Under the pieces are notes generated by a model. That model made no database searches. It was not told the DNA's origin and worked only from the letters and a program-made list of their open reading frames with translations. The position numbers and the translations under genes were made by a program. A DNA stretch of 64,000 nt from Diplonema papillatum (Eukaryota > Euglenozoa > Diplonemea > Diplonemida > Diplonemidae), in assembly GCA_030068145.1 (NCBI GenBank), contig JAPJBO010000380.1:141654-205653 (forward strand), read 5' to 3'. This document shows positions 9,841 through 21,051 of the stretch, one piece after another. Within the stretch, counting starts at the first letter, position 1; each line of letters starts with the position of its first letter.

Positions 9841-12597
9841 ATGTCTCAAATAGCTCCTCTGTTCACACAAAAAACGGTGAAGCGTCGAGCACCTGAGTCG
9901 TACAAAGTCGCTTACAAGAAGAAGAAGCACACGGTCACGGTGTCGTATGACTATACGAGCTGGAAGACCGACGACATCCTGCTGCAGGCCCTGGCGCGGC
10001 AACGACAAACACCGCCCTTCCAAAACGTGATCGGTCAAGGACCTGCTTGGCCGGGGAAGGAAAAGGCTCTCGCGCTCATCAAAGCTCACGACAAGAAGCG
10101 GGACGGGGTCGTGGCAACAGGGGCTGCGGTGGCCGCAACCGGTTCGCAATCAGCACTTGTTCTCGGGGGCACTGCTACCGGTGCAGTTCCGCGTCTGAAG
10201 CCGCCTGACGAAGCTGGGATCGTCTTCCACCCGCACCGTTTGATGCACGAGTCAGACGAAGAGTCGTGCAGCAGCAACGATTCGTTCGTGAGAGCACAAC
10301 GGGAACGTGTTGCAGTTGTTCGTCCAGCCATCATCGTTGAAGATGCGCAAGAGGCGGATGCGGACGTGCACGATGTTGATGCTTCTGATGACGAGGAAAG
10401 TCCGGATGAAGACCAGCTAGGGTTTGTGGAGTTCCAGAGCTCATCGGGAAAAACTGGCAAAGTCAAGAAGCAAACCCTGCTCCGACACCAAGGGAACCAT
10501 CCGTGGCTGGAGATACGCAGTGATGGACTGAGGTGCGGGCTGTGCCAATGGTCGGATTCCAACCAGATCTTCGTGCAAACGAGCTTTGTTCAGCTCAGGA
10601 AGTTGAAAGCTGCATTGCAGAACCACACGAAGTCGAAGATTCACGCGACATCCGTCGGTCGTGCACCTGCCGCCATCCTGGAACACCTCAACACGAGTCG
10701 CACCTACAACACCGACCAGCTCAAGAAAATCATCGACTCTATGTTCTTCGAGCTATCGCACAACCGCCCCCTCTCTCACCTTCGCCCAGCTATGCAACAC
10801 TATGCGCACTGCATGGGTGATTCCGCATTCATGAAGTGGATGCAACAGGACATCACGTATCTCTCAGCTCAAGCTCTGCTCCAGCTTCTCCATTGCATTG
10901 GCGAAGTCTTGAAAGAGGACATCACAATGCACTTGAGCAACGCTGCGTTTTGGGCTGTTTGTGCAGACGGAAGCGACGACATCTCCAGGGAGCACAAAAT
11001 TGCTGTCACCGTTCGGATGGTGACCGAGCAGGGAGAGGTCACAGAGCGGTTTTGGTCCATGACCAACCTGTACGATCGGACCGGACGCGGGCACGCTGAG
11101 GCTGTGATCAAGGAACTGCAAATCGACGGAGAAAACAAGAATCTGAAAACCACGTTTGTGGGGTGCTCGCTTGACGGCACAACAAGCATGTCGTCGGACA
11201 ATCTAGGAGCGCAGCAGCGCCTCCGCGCTAGGACGAATTGTTCTTCGTTGTTCAGCTGGTGCTGCGCGCATCTGCTTTCACTCGCGAGTGTCGACAGCTC
11301 GACTGCGATCCCAGTGATGAAGCAGTTCTTCCAGGTGCTGCGCCAACTGTGGGTCTTCTTCTCGGCCTCTCAAAAGCGTCTTTGTGAGATCGACCGTGCG
11401 TTTGAGGAACTCGCCGACCGCTGCGAAGGACCCCAAAGGTCTATTGTCGAACCGTCTGAAACTCGCTGGTTGGCTTTCACTGCGTGCACAGATGCCGTGC
11501 GTACCATTTATCCGGCTATTGTTCGGGCACTGGCGAAGCTTGCATCTGAGCTGAGTACAGCGCGCTTCCTACACGTCCACCTGATGTCTGTGCAGTTTGT
11601 TGCCTCCCTCTGTCTCGGAAGCGATGTTCTGAGCGACCTCAGCGCGCTGAGTCTTGCGTTCCAAACGCGGGACTACAACATCATGGATTGTGTCAAAGGG
11701 ATCGACTTGACAATCAGCTCCATCCGGAGCAGAAGCAACGCTCCTCACCGCAGTCTCCACTATAGCGGATTTTTGCAGCTGTATGCATCGGCAACGGGGG
11801 ACGCTTACATCGGGAGAGCGACCTTTGACAAGTTCCACGAAGAGGTCGGAAAGCCGTACCTGGCATACGTGGTTGCTGAACTCGAACGCAGGTTTGCATC
11901 CCGCACGTTCGTCAACTCGTTCAGCATTTTCGACGTGCGGAACCACCCGAGCGATAAGAGATTGCAGCTGACCTACGGGGATGTTGAAGTCTGTGCTCTG
12001 TGCGACCACTACGGACGCGAATCGGTCCTGTCGTATGCAGAGAAGCCCGTCCTGGAGGAGAGGCTTGTCCCTCGCAGAAGAAACCACGAGTCTACTTCGC
12101 GGTATGTAGAGGTGGTGTACAATGATGACCCCTCGACGACCACGAAAGTCACCAAGCGTGATGTGCCGTTTCTCGTGCTGACACGTGACGATGTGCTGCG
12201 GGAGTGGACAGGGCTTCGACAGGCCGTCAGTGACATGAGTTTCGCTGCACGTCAGGACGCAGGTTCCAAGACTCTGTTCAACCTTGCAAACACCGTTACC
12301 GGGAAGTTGCGGTACCCAACCCTACGAAAACTAATGCTCATTGGCCTCTGTTTACCCTTGGTGTCTGTTGAGTGCGAGCGGGTGTTCAGCCGTCTTAAAC
12401 TGATCAAGACGAGCCTGCGCAACAGCTTAAGCGACAAGAGCCTATCAGCAATCCTCATGATGTGCACTTGTGGGCAGGAGACATTGACCGCAGACCAGTC
12501 CACACGCGTCCTTCAGAAGTTCAAGTCGTTGCAAAACCGCCAGGTGGACTTCTGCGACTTGGCTGCATTCAAGGGGGCATTGTGTGATACAAACTAG
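9841..12597 (+). CDS. hAT-superfamily transposase 1 (918 aa)
   Basis: Predicted DNA transposase acting on the terminal repeats of hAT elements in the nucleus. Residues 222-268 hold a BED-like zinc finger (C232, C235, H262, H268). The RNase H-like core follows: first acidic motif ADGSDD (D376), second in CSLDGTTSM (D445), then the CCAHLLSLA segment that matches the usual H-x-L-x-L stretch. The C-terminal hAT dimerisation region is at about 835-885, with SVECERVFSRLK (E844 or E846 as the last catalytic acid candidate). The first 215 residues are acidic and low-complexity. The ATG is the first in frame after a G-run and the frame is undamaged. I could not find matching inverted repeats around it, so the limits of its transposon are unknown. 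It differs strongly from the other two transposases here. It may be an active or a domesticated copy. Confidence 0.93.
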   Translation: MSQIAPLFTQKTVKRRAPESYKVAYKKKKHTVTVSYDYTSWKTDDILLQALARQRQTPPFQNVIGQGPAWPGKEKALALIKAHDKKRDGVVATGAAVAATGSQSALVLGGTATGAVPRLKPPDEAGIVFHPHRLMHESDEESCSSNDSFVRAQRERVAVVRPAIIVEDAQEADADVHDVDASDDEESPDEDQLGFVEFQSSSGKTGKVKKQTLLRHQGNHPWLEIRSDGLRCGLCQWSDSNQIFVQTSFVQLRKLKAALQNHTKSKIHATSVGRAPAAILEHLNTSRTYNTDQLKKIIDSMFFELSHNRPLSHLRPAMQHYAHCMGDSAFMKWMQQDITYLSAQALLQLLHCIGEVLKEDITMHLSNAAFWAVCADGSDDISREHKIAVTVRMVTEQGEVTERFWSMTNLYDRTGRGHAEAVIKELQIDGENKNLKTTFVGCSLDGTTSMSSDNLGAQQRLRARTNCSSLFSWCCAHLLSLASVDSSTAIPVMKQFFQVLRQLWVFFSASQKRLCEIDRAFEELADRCEGPQRSIVEPSETRWLAFTACTDAVRTIYPAIVRALAKLASELSTARFLHVHLMSVQFVASLCLGSDVLSDLSALSLAFQTRDYNIMDCVKGIDLTISSIRSRSNAPHRSLHYSGFLQLYASATGDAYIGRATFDKFHEEVGKPYLAYVVAELERRFASRTFVNSFSIFDVRNHPSDKRLQLTYGDVEVCALCDHYGRESVLSYAEKPVLEERLVPRRRNHESTSRYVEVVYNDDPSTTTKVTKRDVPFLVLTRDDVLREWTGLRQAVSDMSFAARQDAGSKTLFNLANTVTGKLRYPTLRKLMLIGLCLPLVSVECERVFSRLKLIKTSLRNSLSDKSLSAILMMCTCGQETLTADQSTRVLQKFKSLQNRQVDFCDLAAFKGALCDTN

Positions 12598-12958
12598 GGG
12601 GGCTTTCAAGGTGTCCTTTCAAGCGCACCACGCCCCAATGGCCTTCTCTTTCCGGTATTCTTCTTTTTTTGCTTCTTCATACGGGTCTCTGCAGCGTTGG
12701 TAGAGATTGTGGGGGACCCGAAATCACCCCCTTTTTGGGCCTCTAGGGGTGGAGCGCGAGAGCCCTGCAAATTCCTGCAGGGGGTTATGCACCTGTACAG
12801 TTGGGTGAGGTAAAAAACCGAAAAAAAAAAAAAAAAGGAAATCGGGGGCGGGCTTGGGGAGGGGTACACTACCTCGGATTGGGTTTTGGCAGGTCTATAC
12901 TGGGTCTGCCTCAGTAGAGCTACGGACAGAGGCCTGTCGTGGCTGCAGGGCAGCCGTA
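12598..12958. other. Spacer between two transposase genes
   Basis: No gene is visible. It contains poly-T and poly-A runs and GC-rich simple sequence. No inverted repeat pairs it with the region upstream of 9841. Confidence 0.4.
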
Positions 12959-13030
12959 GTCGCAGGATGGGCTTTTGTCGCAGGATGGGCCTTTGTCGCA
13001 GGATAGGCCTTTGTCGCAGGATGGGCCTTT
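12959..13030. repeat. 18-bp tandem repeat, four copies
   Basis: Four consecutive copies of GTCGCAGGATGGGCCTTT with one or two substitutions, lying 180 bases upstream of the second transposase start. Placed there it might contain transposase-binding sites, but that is inference. Confidence 0.9.
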
Positions 13031-13207
13031 GCAGGGTTTTGCCAACACCCCGAAAAAGAGAAACCAACTTTTGGAGAAACCCCCGGACAACCCGATTCTT
13101 GCTAGAAAATCCCTCACACACATTGGAAAAACAATCGGCTTTCGGACTCTGGCAGCATTTTCATACTCAACCAGGAATACCCGAAAGAAAGAGCAAGCAA
13201 TGAAAAA

Positions 13208-16200
13208 ATGAACGCACTCTTTGGGGGATGCTCGCGAAAACCTGGAGTTACAGGTCCAGGAGGCCAGATTCCATCCCTGGCCTACCACACAGAGTATGAG
13301 CTATGGACCGCAGCGGACTTCAAGACCATTCCTGTGGTGCATCGCTCGTACCCCAAACCATGGCCTGGAAAGAATACCCTCTTCTCCGTCAAGCCCGCAA
13401 AAGTCGGCACTGAAGTTGCAGACGTGAAGGAGTTCTTGAGCCTTCAACTTCTAGTTCGTGGGTTTTCCAGTTCCCAGAACTTCCCTCAGCCCAAGAAGGT
13501 GTGGTTGCTGAAGAAGGCGGACGAGCTTGCTTCAAGTGATACCGGCGGCAAAAAGACATGGGTGCAACTTGTGGGAGAGACGGGGAAAGCCTGGGTGGCT
13601 GAGGAGAAAAGGATTGCGGCGGAGAAGAAGGAAGCGGTTGAAGCTGCAGCAAGAGCAAAGGCGGCGCAAGAAGAGCTGGAAAAGCAGATGGCCGCAGAAG
13701 TAACTGCACGTAGGCTGTCAGAGGGAGAGGTACAAACAGCCATGGAAGTCGAAGCCGAAACACCGAACGCTGTATCTACTCAGGCAGCTCTTCCTAGCTT
13801 CCCCACAAGTGGACCTCAGGAACCAAAGAACCTGTACCTGAGTGATGCCTACCTCCGTCAGCTGGTGCTTCTGGTAAAGGAGCAGTTCACCCGTGAAACC
13901 CTGGAAGAGAGGATAGCGCTGCGTGAGATACTGGCGAGCAGGTCGGCTGGAAAGCGCAAGCAGGCAACGAAGCCCCGGGAGTACAAGCGCATTGCAGGTC
14001 CTGCGCCATATGTGTCGTTGCTGGACTACGAAGTAAGCGCCTTCTTACGGTCCAAGTACGGACTAGACGATGGTGCTTGTGTTCCGCAATTTGGTGGTAC
14101 TGGCTCGATGTTTCCCACTGACTTCGAGCTTTTGTGCATCCCTCCCGACTTGTTCTCCAACAAGCGTTTCCGAGGGGTCTTGAAAGCGAATCCGTGGATT
14201 CTGTGCACAAGTCAAGGAATGTATTGTCGATGCTGTCGTAGACAGACAGCGGGTAAGAAAAAGCGTGCCTTCATTAATCTGTGCATTCCTTTTGAAGTCT
14301 TCAAAAAGGGGCTCCTACCACAGTACATCGAAAAGCACCGGAAGAAGACCGTGGGTCATAACAAGGCCTGGAGTTCATTTCTGAACTTGTTGGAAGATCA
14401 GATGCGTCTTCCGTCTTCTTGCCAGCTGCCTTCCACTTTGGAAGACCTCAAACAGCGCCTTATGAACACACAACACCTGGTCTTCGTCATCCAGACAATT
14501 GTTGATACCATCAAGCGCGACCTGCCCATGTCCAGCATTCGTGACACGTTCAGTCTGGTATCCCTGTTTGACGATTCAATTCGTTCGTTCTGCAAGACGC
14601 GTTTGAATATGTCGTCACCGTACTTCCTAGAAGTAATTGTGGATTCTTTGTACTCGTGGTGCAAATCCCATGTGCTGGAGAAAATTCAAGCGTCAGAGTT
14701 CACGAGCATCATGTTTGACGAAGCAGAGGACGTAAAGCGCTCAAAACAACATGCACTGTTTTTCAAAATACTGTCGGAAGAGGGGGTTGAAGAAGTCTTT
14801 TGGGACATACTTCCTTTGCGCAAATCAGCGACTGGGGAAAACGTCGCAGCTCACATTGCGGGCATGGCAGATAATGTTCAAACGTGGACAACAACTATGG
14901 GCATCGCAACTGATGGCTGCAGTACAATGAAAGGCGACTACAAGGGTGTACAGACACGCCTGCGCGAACAGTTGGTACCATTTGCCATTTGGATTTGGTG
15001 CTTGGGGCACAAACTCAACCTCGCCTGCATTGAGGCGTGTCGTAGTGCTCCGCAGATACAGGCATCAGTCACTGCAACTGAAGAAATCTTTTCGTTGTTT
15101 CGGAAAGGACAGGGTGATATTTCGTACAAGACACGAAAGTTTAAAGAGTGTAAGGAAGCCTGTTCTGTGACCGACAACTTCTTTGTCTTCCGAGATTTGG
15201 AACTTGTGGAACCTGGCGACACAAGATGGGTTTCCCATGAACGCGCCGCTCAAACAATAGCAGAGTGCATCAAGCCCATTCTGCTTGCGATTGCCCGGCT
15301 TTGCGAAGAGAAAGACATACCACAAGCCCTGCATCTTCGCGAGAAACTGAATCACACTGTTTGCTTATCGTTCAGCCTGCTCGCACAAGCAACTCCCATT
15401 CTTTCGAAACTGAGCCAATCCCTGCAAAGGTCGGACACGTGTTGGACAGAAGTGCTGAAGCTAAAGGAGTATTACCTGAGCTGGCTTCGGCGTCTGCGTG
15501 ATATTCCTCTGACGGACGAGCAGATAGCGGAAGATCCTGAAGAAAGACTGCACTTTGTTGAGTACATAACCTTCTGGGAAAAACTCAAGGATGCAGTGCC
15601 ACCTTCCTGGAATCGCCAGCCTCTAGATTACGCCTTTTTTGTCGCTTTCCATCGCGAGTTTGCGACGCCGTTCTTGGATCGGCTCATTTCGTTGGTTGAA
15701 GAGAGACTCGGGGATCTACCTGTGCTGTCATCTTTGGGTGTGTACGATCCAAACGGCCCCTTAGTGGAAAGCCTTTTCCATGATGTGGATCTGACGTGCG
15801 GAACTCCGAGTGATGTTGCATCGCGATTGTTGCCACAGAGGCTTGACCCGCTGCTCAAGAAACTCAACCCGTTTTTTGCCCACTTTTGCTGTACCAGGAA
15901 AGAGAAGAAGACCGTGCACCCAACAGGCGCGACCACGTGGACCGTTCAGCCTCCTTTTTACAGCCAGGCCTTTGAGGCAACGGTGCGTGAGCAGTTGCCT
16001 GAAGCACTGGTGCGCATGAAGCAAATGACGAATGTGAACAAGAAATGTTCATTCACAGAGAACACCCTTGATTTCCTTCGCGACACCCACTGCCAGCTCC
16101 GATTCCCGGAGACATGCCAAGTCTTGAAAATGGCACTGGTCTTCCCACTTGGAAGTGCTGGCGTTGAGCGGCTTTTCTCCAGAGTAAAGCTGATCAGAAC

Positions 16201-16678
16201 CTACCTCAGGAAAGGCATGAGCGAAACAACATTGCGCAAGCTGTTGTTTATTGCTCTCAACATGCCATCTACTGGGGAAGGGAATACGGTTCCTTCTGCT
16301 GTGATGGAACACGTGTTAACAACCTTTGTCGTGGACGGGGTTTCTGTTCGAGCCAGAAAGCAGCTGACACGGCCAGGGAATCCTGACGATGAGGGCGACT
16401 CTGATGACGACTCGGCTGGCCTTGCTGGTGAGTTTGAAGATGCAAAAGCTTCCAGTGACACCGATTCAAGTACGGGGTCTGAAGACGAGCGTTCCGTTCT
16501 ACTTCACTCTGACAATCGCAAGCTGAAGTACGCGTCCTATCCTTTTTACACAGAGGCCAAAGACATCATTTCGTCTTGGCGAAGGGCTTTTTCCTCCAAT
16601 CCTTCTCTCTACTTCAATCCGACGGAGGCCCAAGAACACGTGACAAGCGCACGCAACGTGCGCCAGCGTGTTCGATGA
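13208..16678 (+). CDS. hAT-superfamily transposase 2 (1156 aa)
   Basis: A long hAT-type transposase. The N-terminal third has an Ala/Glu/Lys-rich segment likely to form a coiled coil (about residues 135-185). A zinc-finger-like cluster follows (C340, C343, H377, H384). The catalytic core has D504 in IMFDEAEDVKRSKQHALFF, D569 in ATDGCSTMKGDYKGVQTRL and the CLGHKLNLA segment. The dimerisation region at about 980-1030 contains GSAGVERLFSRVKLIRTYL (E987). The tail is rich in Asp and Ser. The ATG at 13208 follows an A-run and fits the start of the conserved frame. The layout resembles the host-gene-like hAT proteins with DUF4371-type cores. The frame is intact over 3.4 kb. No flanking inverted repeats were resolved, so it could be a transposon or a stabilised gene. 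Confidence 0.92.
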   Translation: MNALFGGCSRKPGVTGPGGQIPSLAYHTEYELWTAADFKTIPVVHRSYPKPWPGKNTLFSVKPAKVGTEVADVKEFLSLQLLVRGFSSSQNFPQPKKVWLLKKADELASSDTGGKKTWVQLVGETGKAWVAEEKRIAAEKKEAVEAAARAKAAQEELEKQMAAEVTARRLSEGEVQTAMEVEAETPNAVSTQAALPSFPTSGPQEPKNLYLSDAYLRQLVLLVKEQFTRETLEERIALREILASRSAGKRKQATKPREYKRIAGPAPYVSLLDYEVSAFLRSKYGLDDGACVPQFGGTGSMFPTDFELLCIPPDLFSNKRFRGVLKANPWILCTSQGMYCRCCRRQTAGKKKRAFINLCIPFEVFKKGLLPQYIEKHRKKTVGHNKAWSSFLNLLEDQMRLPSSCQLPSTLEDLKQRLMNTQHLVFVIQTIVDTIKRDLPMSSIRDTFSLVSLFDDSIRSFCKTRLNMSSPYFLEVIVDSLYSWCKSHVLEKIQASEFTSIMFDEAEDVKRSKQHALFFKILSEEGVEEVFWDILPLRKSATGENVAAHIAGMADNVQTWTTTMGIATDGCSTMKGDYKGVQTRLREQLVPFAIWIWCLGHKLNLACIEACRSAPQIQASVTATEEIFSLFRKGQGDISYKTRKFKECKEACSVTDNFFVFRDLELVEPGDTRWVSHERAAQTIAECIKPILLAIARLCEEKDIPQALHLREKLNHTVCLSFSLLAQATPILSKLSQSLQRSDTCWTEVLKLKEYYLSWLRRLRDIPLTDEQIAEDPEERLHFVEYITFWEKLKDAVPPSWNRQPLDYAFFVAFHREFATPFLDRLISLVEERLGDLPVLSSLGVYDPNGPLVESLFHDVDLTCGTPSDVASRLLPQRLDPLLKKLNPFFAHFCCTRKEKKTVHPTGATTWTVQPPFYSQAFEATVREQLPEALVRMKQMTNVNKKCSFTENTLDFLRDTHCQLRFPETCQVLKMALVFPLGSAGVERLFSRVKLIRTYLRKGMSETTLRKLLFIALNMPSTGEGNTVPSAVMEHVLTTFVVDGVSVRARKQLTRPGNPDDEGDSDDDSAGLAGEFEDAKASSDTDSSTGSEDERSVLLHSDNRKLKYASYPFYTEAKDIISSWRRAFSSNPSLYFNPTEAQEHVTSARNVRQRVR

Positions 16679-16757
16679 GCGTTCTTTGAGTGTTCAGAAA
16701 TACTTGTGCTTTCATTTATTTCTTGTTTTCGATTTTGTTTTGAGTAATTTTCTTTTA

Positions 16758-16878
16758 GCGCCTGCGCGACCAGTTGGTACCATTTGCCATTTGGATTTGG
16801 TGCTTGGGGCACAAACTCAACTTCGCCTGCATTGAGGCGTGTCGTAGTGCTCCGCAGATACAGGCATCTGTCACTGCA
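16758..16878 (+). pseudogene. Duplicated 120-bp piece of transposase 2
   Basis: Matches 14956-15076 of the transposase 2 gene with about four substitutions. It covers the codons around the HKLNLA segment and starts 80 bases after the parent stop codon. The offset is 1802 bp. The sequence on either side does not match, so this is an isolated copied piece and not the edge of a longer duplication. Confidence 0.9.
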
Positions 16879-17179
16879 CGGCTCAAAACGGACTAGTGAC
16901 GTAAATCTGCGTCGGTGCTCGCGCCCCCCAGGCAGGCTCTTGGTGGAACCCCAAACGGGGGGGTTCTCCCGTTGAACAAGCGTGGCGCAAAGAACGCATG
17001 TCTGCATAATGACCTGAATTCCTGTCCAAAAAAAAAAAAAAAAAGGTTTTTTCGGAAAGTGACTTGACCGGTCGAGCGGTCGAGCCTGACTGCACTGGAG
17101 GCCCCAAACAAAAAAAAAAAAAATGTGACCTCGGTGCCAGACGCTAGGACCCTGGATGACTATTCACCACCGGAGATGG

Positions 17180-18080
17180 GAGCGCAATGGGCTATATTCC
17201 GCGCAGGGATTGCCCACAACTGAGATCTAATACACATACACACGGGAAATAAGAAAGCGAAGTGTTCGAAACACGACGCAGCTTGCTCCGTGCGTACAAG
17301 AAGATGTCACCCCCCGGATACATGTTGCAGCCAACAGCACACGGGACACGAAGCATACGGGCAGCAAGAAGGAGCGTCAGCTGTGACGTGAGGAAGCCTA
17401 CGGCCTGGGCCATACCCCGCAACAGGGGTTATCCATACACGAATTCTAACACACATACACACGGCCAGCGGTCGCAGCCGGCAAGGCAAACTGGAAATCG
17501 AACGCTGAGGTGCGCGAAACATGATGCACCCCGCTGCGCATCGTGTAAGAGATAACCGCTGCTCCCGGAAAGATGCTGTGACCAGCAACATGTAAACCAT
17601 GCGGCAAAACGCCCGTGCCAGACAAAGCTCCGCACAATTGAGCAATCAATCACGAGCGAGCGGCCGGAGCCTCGGCAGTAGCGTAAAAAGGTCGGAAGAA
17701 TGGGCTATATTCCGCGCAGGGATTACCCACAACCGAGTTTTATCACACATACACACACCCACATACACGGCGCAAGATGCACCCCGCTGCCCATCGTGTA
17801 AGAGAACTACAAGAAACAGTCTAGAAATGTAGGAGAAAATGCATGCGCGTGGGGGGCCCAAGACTAAATTCTAAGCGAGCTTCTTCTTGGTGTCAGTCGC
17901 AACACTTACAAACTTGGCTAGCCTAATTAAAATGTGTGGAATCATGCCTACATCCCTCATACTACCCGCCTCACGGCCTCAATGGTCAACCGGAGACCCT
18001 AAAACACCGAACCTCTAAACCACAAGAAACGCTAGAAAGCGGTTGCTTCCGGAAATCTGCTGCGACCGGCAACATGTGAA
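17180..18080. repeat. Degenerate dispersed repeats; part copied at 53096-53285
   Basis: GGGCTATATTCCGCGCAGGG followed by ATTRCCCACAAC occurs at 17189 and 17700, with a diverged version near 17405. CCGGAAA-GATGCTG-GACCAGCAACATGT at about 17565 recurs at 18050. The block 17850-18010 (GGGGGGCCCAAGACTAAATT and on) is repeated in the same orientation at 53096-53285. No gene is visible. Confidence 0.65.
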
Positions 18081-18282
18081 ACATGTAGCAAGACGCCCTT
18101 GCGTGGTCGTAAACGGCGGGTGCCTCCAATCTGGCAGCAGACTGGCTTTCCTCTGACTCAGCTTGCGCTGAATGATTAGGTCTGCTTGCACGGCAGATGT
18201 TGACAGTGGTAGCATCCCACTCGTTTTGCAGTGGGCGACTACTGGCTAGACAGTGCTTTCAGTCTGACACCACTATTTTTTT

Positions 18283-18425
18283 CGTCGTATAAGATCGCAG
18301 ATCTTAGAAGATTAATATATCCGACGAATACCTAACACTCGTACAAGGGTAAATAATCCCGAAAACATCGTAACTTCACCCCTCGCTTGCCCACGACGAT
18401 TGTGACAAACACACCGAATCACTGC
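18283..18425. repeat. Uninterrupted copy of the 56936-57765 sequence (empty site)
   Basis: GATCGCAGATCTTAGAAGAT and CCGACGAATACCTA are contiguous here. At 56.9-57.7 kb the same sequence is split after ATCTTA by a 697-bp element. The flanks stay similar through AACATCGTAACTTCACC. Confidence 0.85.
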
Positions 18426-18534
18426 CTGACCTTTCTACTTTCGATTTATGCATCATCCGGCTCCTGGTAAGTTCCCTGAAACTCCCCGAAACTCCCCGAT
18501 ACTCAGCCCGATTTTTGTGGGAAAAAGTGGGGCT

Positions 18535-18680
18535 GCCGGTGGGTGGGCAGGTGTACAGGCTGGTAGTTGAGTGGACAGATGGGTGGATGGGGGTGGGCAG
18601 GTCGGTGGATGGATGAACATAGACGGGTGGGTGGATGGGCGGGCAAGTGGGTGTGCAGGTAGGTGTGCTAGTGTGCTTCG
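18535..18680. repeat. G-rich minisatellite
   Basis: Imperfect copies of GGTGGGTGGATGG / GGGTGGGCAGGT in a 145-bp stretch with strong strand asymmetry (G on the + strand). Confidence 0.7.
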
Positions 18681-19234
18681 GACGCGGCTCTGTTGAGCCG
18701 TCCGTGTTCCTCCTCCTCCGATCCTCTTCCTTGGCCCCACCTCGAAAGCTCGCAGGGCGTTTCTTAACACCGTGCGAGAGAACTCGGATGCATCTGCCAA
18801 CTGTAGCTTAGGACCTGCCTTTGAGTCCTTGGACACAGGGAGGAGTCTGGAACAGGACGCGTCTTGTGCATGTGCGCAGATTCAACCATCATCTGACTCC
18901 TGTTTGCGGTTGCAACCTTCGGTACCACGAGTTTGCCATCCTTATGTCAAACTCTTCAATTCCAAGAAGTATTCGCGCCCGCCATCTCCCGATGACCTTC
19001 CCACTTCTGACCACGCTGCAGCAGTCACGTGTAAACCGGGCAGACCCAGTCGTCCCCCATCTGGTCCCGAACGACGAGCACCGCTCCTGCACCCGAGTTT
19101 AGCCTTCGATGATTGGAAGCCGTATCGGAAACAGTGAGTCAACCCATCCCGGAATTCTGAATTCGTGCACCCGGTTGAAAGGAGTGTCCACTTCGGAGTC
19201 CACGTTCACTTATGTGAAAAGTTGTAGAGTACGG

Positions 19235-19420
19235 GAGGAACCGGAAATCTCCGGAAAGATGGTACCCGCATTCCAACTCGTCTCGGGAAAGGTCAGTCGA
19301 CGACCGTATGCAGGTCCTGGGACTGCGAAGGCGTGACCACCCCATAAGGAGGACTCTCTATCTTGCGTTATCTCTCCCAGTCGCCATAGCAACCTTATCC
19401 TCGGCCAAGCATCATCCTGC
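19235..19420. repeat. Inverted counterpart of 38550-38790
   Basis: Shared in opposite orientation: CATTCCAACTCGTC, the GTCAGTCGACGAC region, CTGGGACTGCGAAGGCGTGA, and CTTATCCTCGGCCAAGCA. The two copies are about 19 kb apart. No coding meaning is visible. Confidence 0.7.
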
Positions 19421-20876
19421 AACCCTGCTTTCAGGACGGCCATCGTGCCTCTCATTTTGGTTATCATCTTCGACCGTAGCTGCCCCTGGTCCTGGTGGTT
19501 AGGGTTAGCTTGCAAAGAGCCTGTGGCGATAATCTGCATCTGCTCTCTTTCGTGACCTCTTCGTGCTACCTCTCTTCGTCACTGGCACTTTATCTTGTAC
19601 CTCTGCCCGCCGCGGAGTGCACGTCTCTGTCTTCGATAATGGCGAGTCCTTACGCCGCCGCTTCGTTGCCAGCGGCCGTCCTAGTGTCGTCGCCTTCTGC
19701 GGCGTTCTCGATGGCGGTGTTGGCGCCGGCATCCGCCGCTTCCCTTGTGGCGCTTTGGGGGCCGATGGTCGCAGCTTGCGTCTCGACTTCGGTGTCGCTT
19801 CGGGCGTCCCCGGGGCGCGCTACTGTCTCTTCGCCGCCGACTCCGCACATCGGCTTCCCACACGGGAAATTACGCCGCGTTCGGCGACCGCAGCTTGCTC
19901 CCTCCGCAGGCTGCCCTGCAGGGAGGCATCGTGTCCGGAGCGTTTTCCCCAGCAGCTTCCCCGCGGACCATTTTGGTCGTATAAGACGCTAGCCGTGGAT
20001 TTGCAAGGAAAATGCGACAGGGGCAGCGACGGCGAAAGAGCGAAAAGAACACGACGGACTGCCTTGCTTGCAGAGGTTGATTGCGACACTGCAACTTGGG
20101 CAAAACTGCTTCTGGAGCAGGCCCTTTCGCTAGGCTTGACATCATGTCCATCTTGGCCGAAGTCAAAGTTAGTGGCGACCACTGAAGAATCAGACAAAAG
20201 GCTGATTGGATGAGCTGAAGCTGCACGCTGAGAAGCAACATATGCGAGGTGCTTCTACTAGGCTTCTATATCGTGCTGCAGGCATCCGTGGTACCGGCCT
20301 GGGCACACCTACCTCCATGCGCTGGTCTCCGCCGCCCACTAAATTTATCCTCTTCTGCCCCTTCTTGCCGGAGGTGCCGTCTTCGAAGGCGTCCCACCAG
20401 CACGTCCATTCCTACCTCCATCCCCCAGACCTCATCATTGAAGGCGTGCCTGTTCGTCCCAGCTGCGACTCGAGCACGAGCATCGTCTCTGTACCCGCAC
20501 GACCTCTGGTGGAACGGTTCCTGCTCCCCTTGCCGCGGATCCTGTCGCTACCTGTGTCAGACCGTGTCAACCTGTACCTCCCAGTCTGTCCTTCCTTCTC
20601 AGCCTCTATCTTCGTCTTCGGGGCATAGCCAAACACGGGACCGCTTTGCGCAAGGTAGGGCCATAATAGCGTAGCCCCCTCCCCGCGGCCGGCTGCAGAG
20701 AAAGTGGTCGCCACAAAGGAAATACCCCGAAACTTCCCGATATTTTCGTCTGGACCAGGTGGAATCATCCGCGACGGTGAAGACGAAGCAGCAGACGGAG
20801 CCAGTATACGCAGTAGGAGGAGGATGTATTATGAGGCCGACAGCTCTAGCCTTTTGTGAGGTTTGAAAACGGCCGG
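19421..20876. other. GC-rich stretch without a supported gene
   Basis: Open frames of 216 codons (19563-20213, +) and 125 codons (19820-20197, -) overlap here, but both look like GC-driven open frames and neither has a recognisable domain. A single GGTTAGGGTTAGC at 19497 resembles telomere repeat but is only two units. Confidence 0.4.
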
Positions 20877-20884
20877 CCTGACAG

Positions 20885-21051
20885 TGAGCCGGTCCGTCCC
20901 TATCTCTTGAAACTGCATCGAACCTGCCGCTGTTGATCACAGTGAATCACGGTACACCACGGTCTATCAGGTCCATCCCTAGTCCCCAGAGCTGCATCGA
21001 GTTGTCCGGTGCTGTATTCTTCGGTCTATCAAGAGGGGATGGACCGGCTCA
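20885..21051. mobile_element. 167-bp MITE with 8-bp target-site duplication
   Basis: Its inverted ends are TGAGCCGGTCCGTCCC and the reverse complement of TGAGCCGGTCCATCCC. CCTGACAG flanks it on both sides (20877-20884 and 21052-21059), a perfect 8-bp duplication. A sister copy lies at 22548-22711. Confidence 0.88.

Noticed and set aside
19497..19510. Telomere-like GGTTAGGGTTAGC
   Set aside because: Only two units, in the middle of the window, with no array.
19563..20213. 216-codon + strand frame as a gene
   Set aside because: A competing 125-codon frame is open on the other strand, composition is simple GC-rich, and no motif was found.
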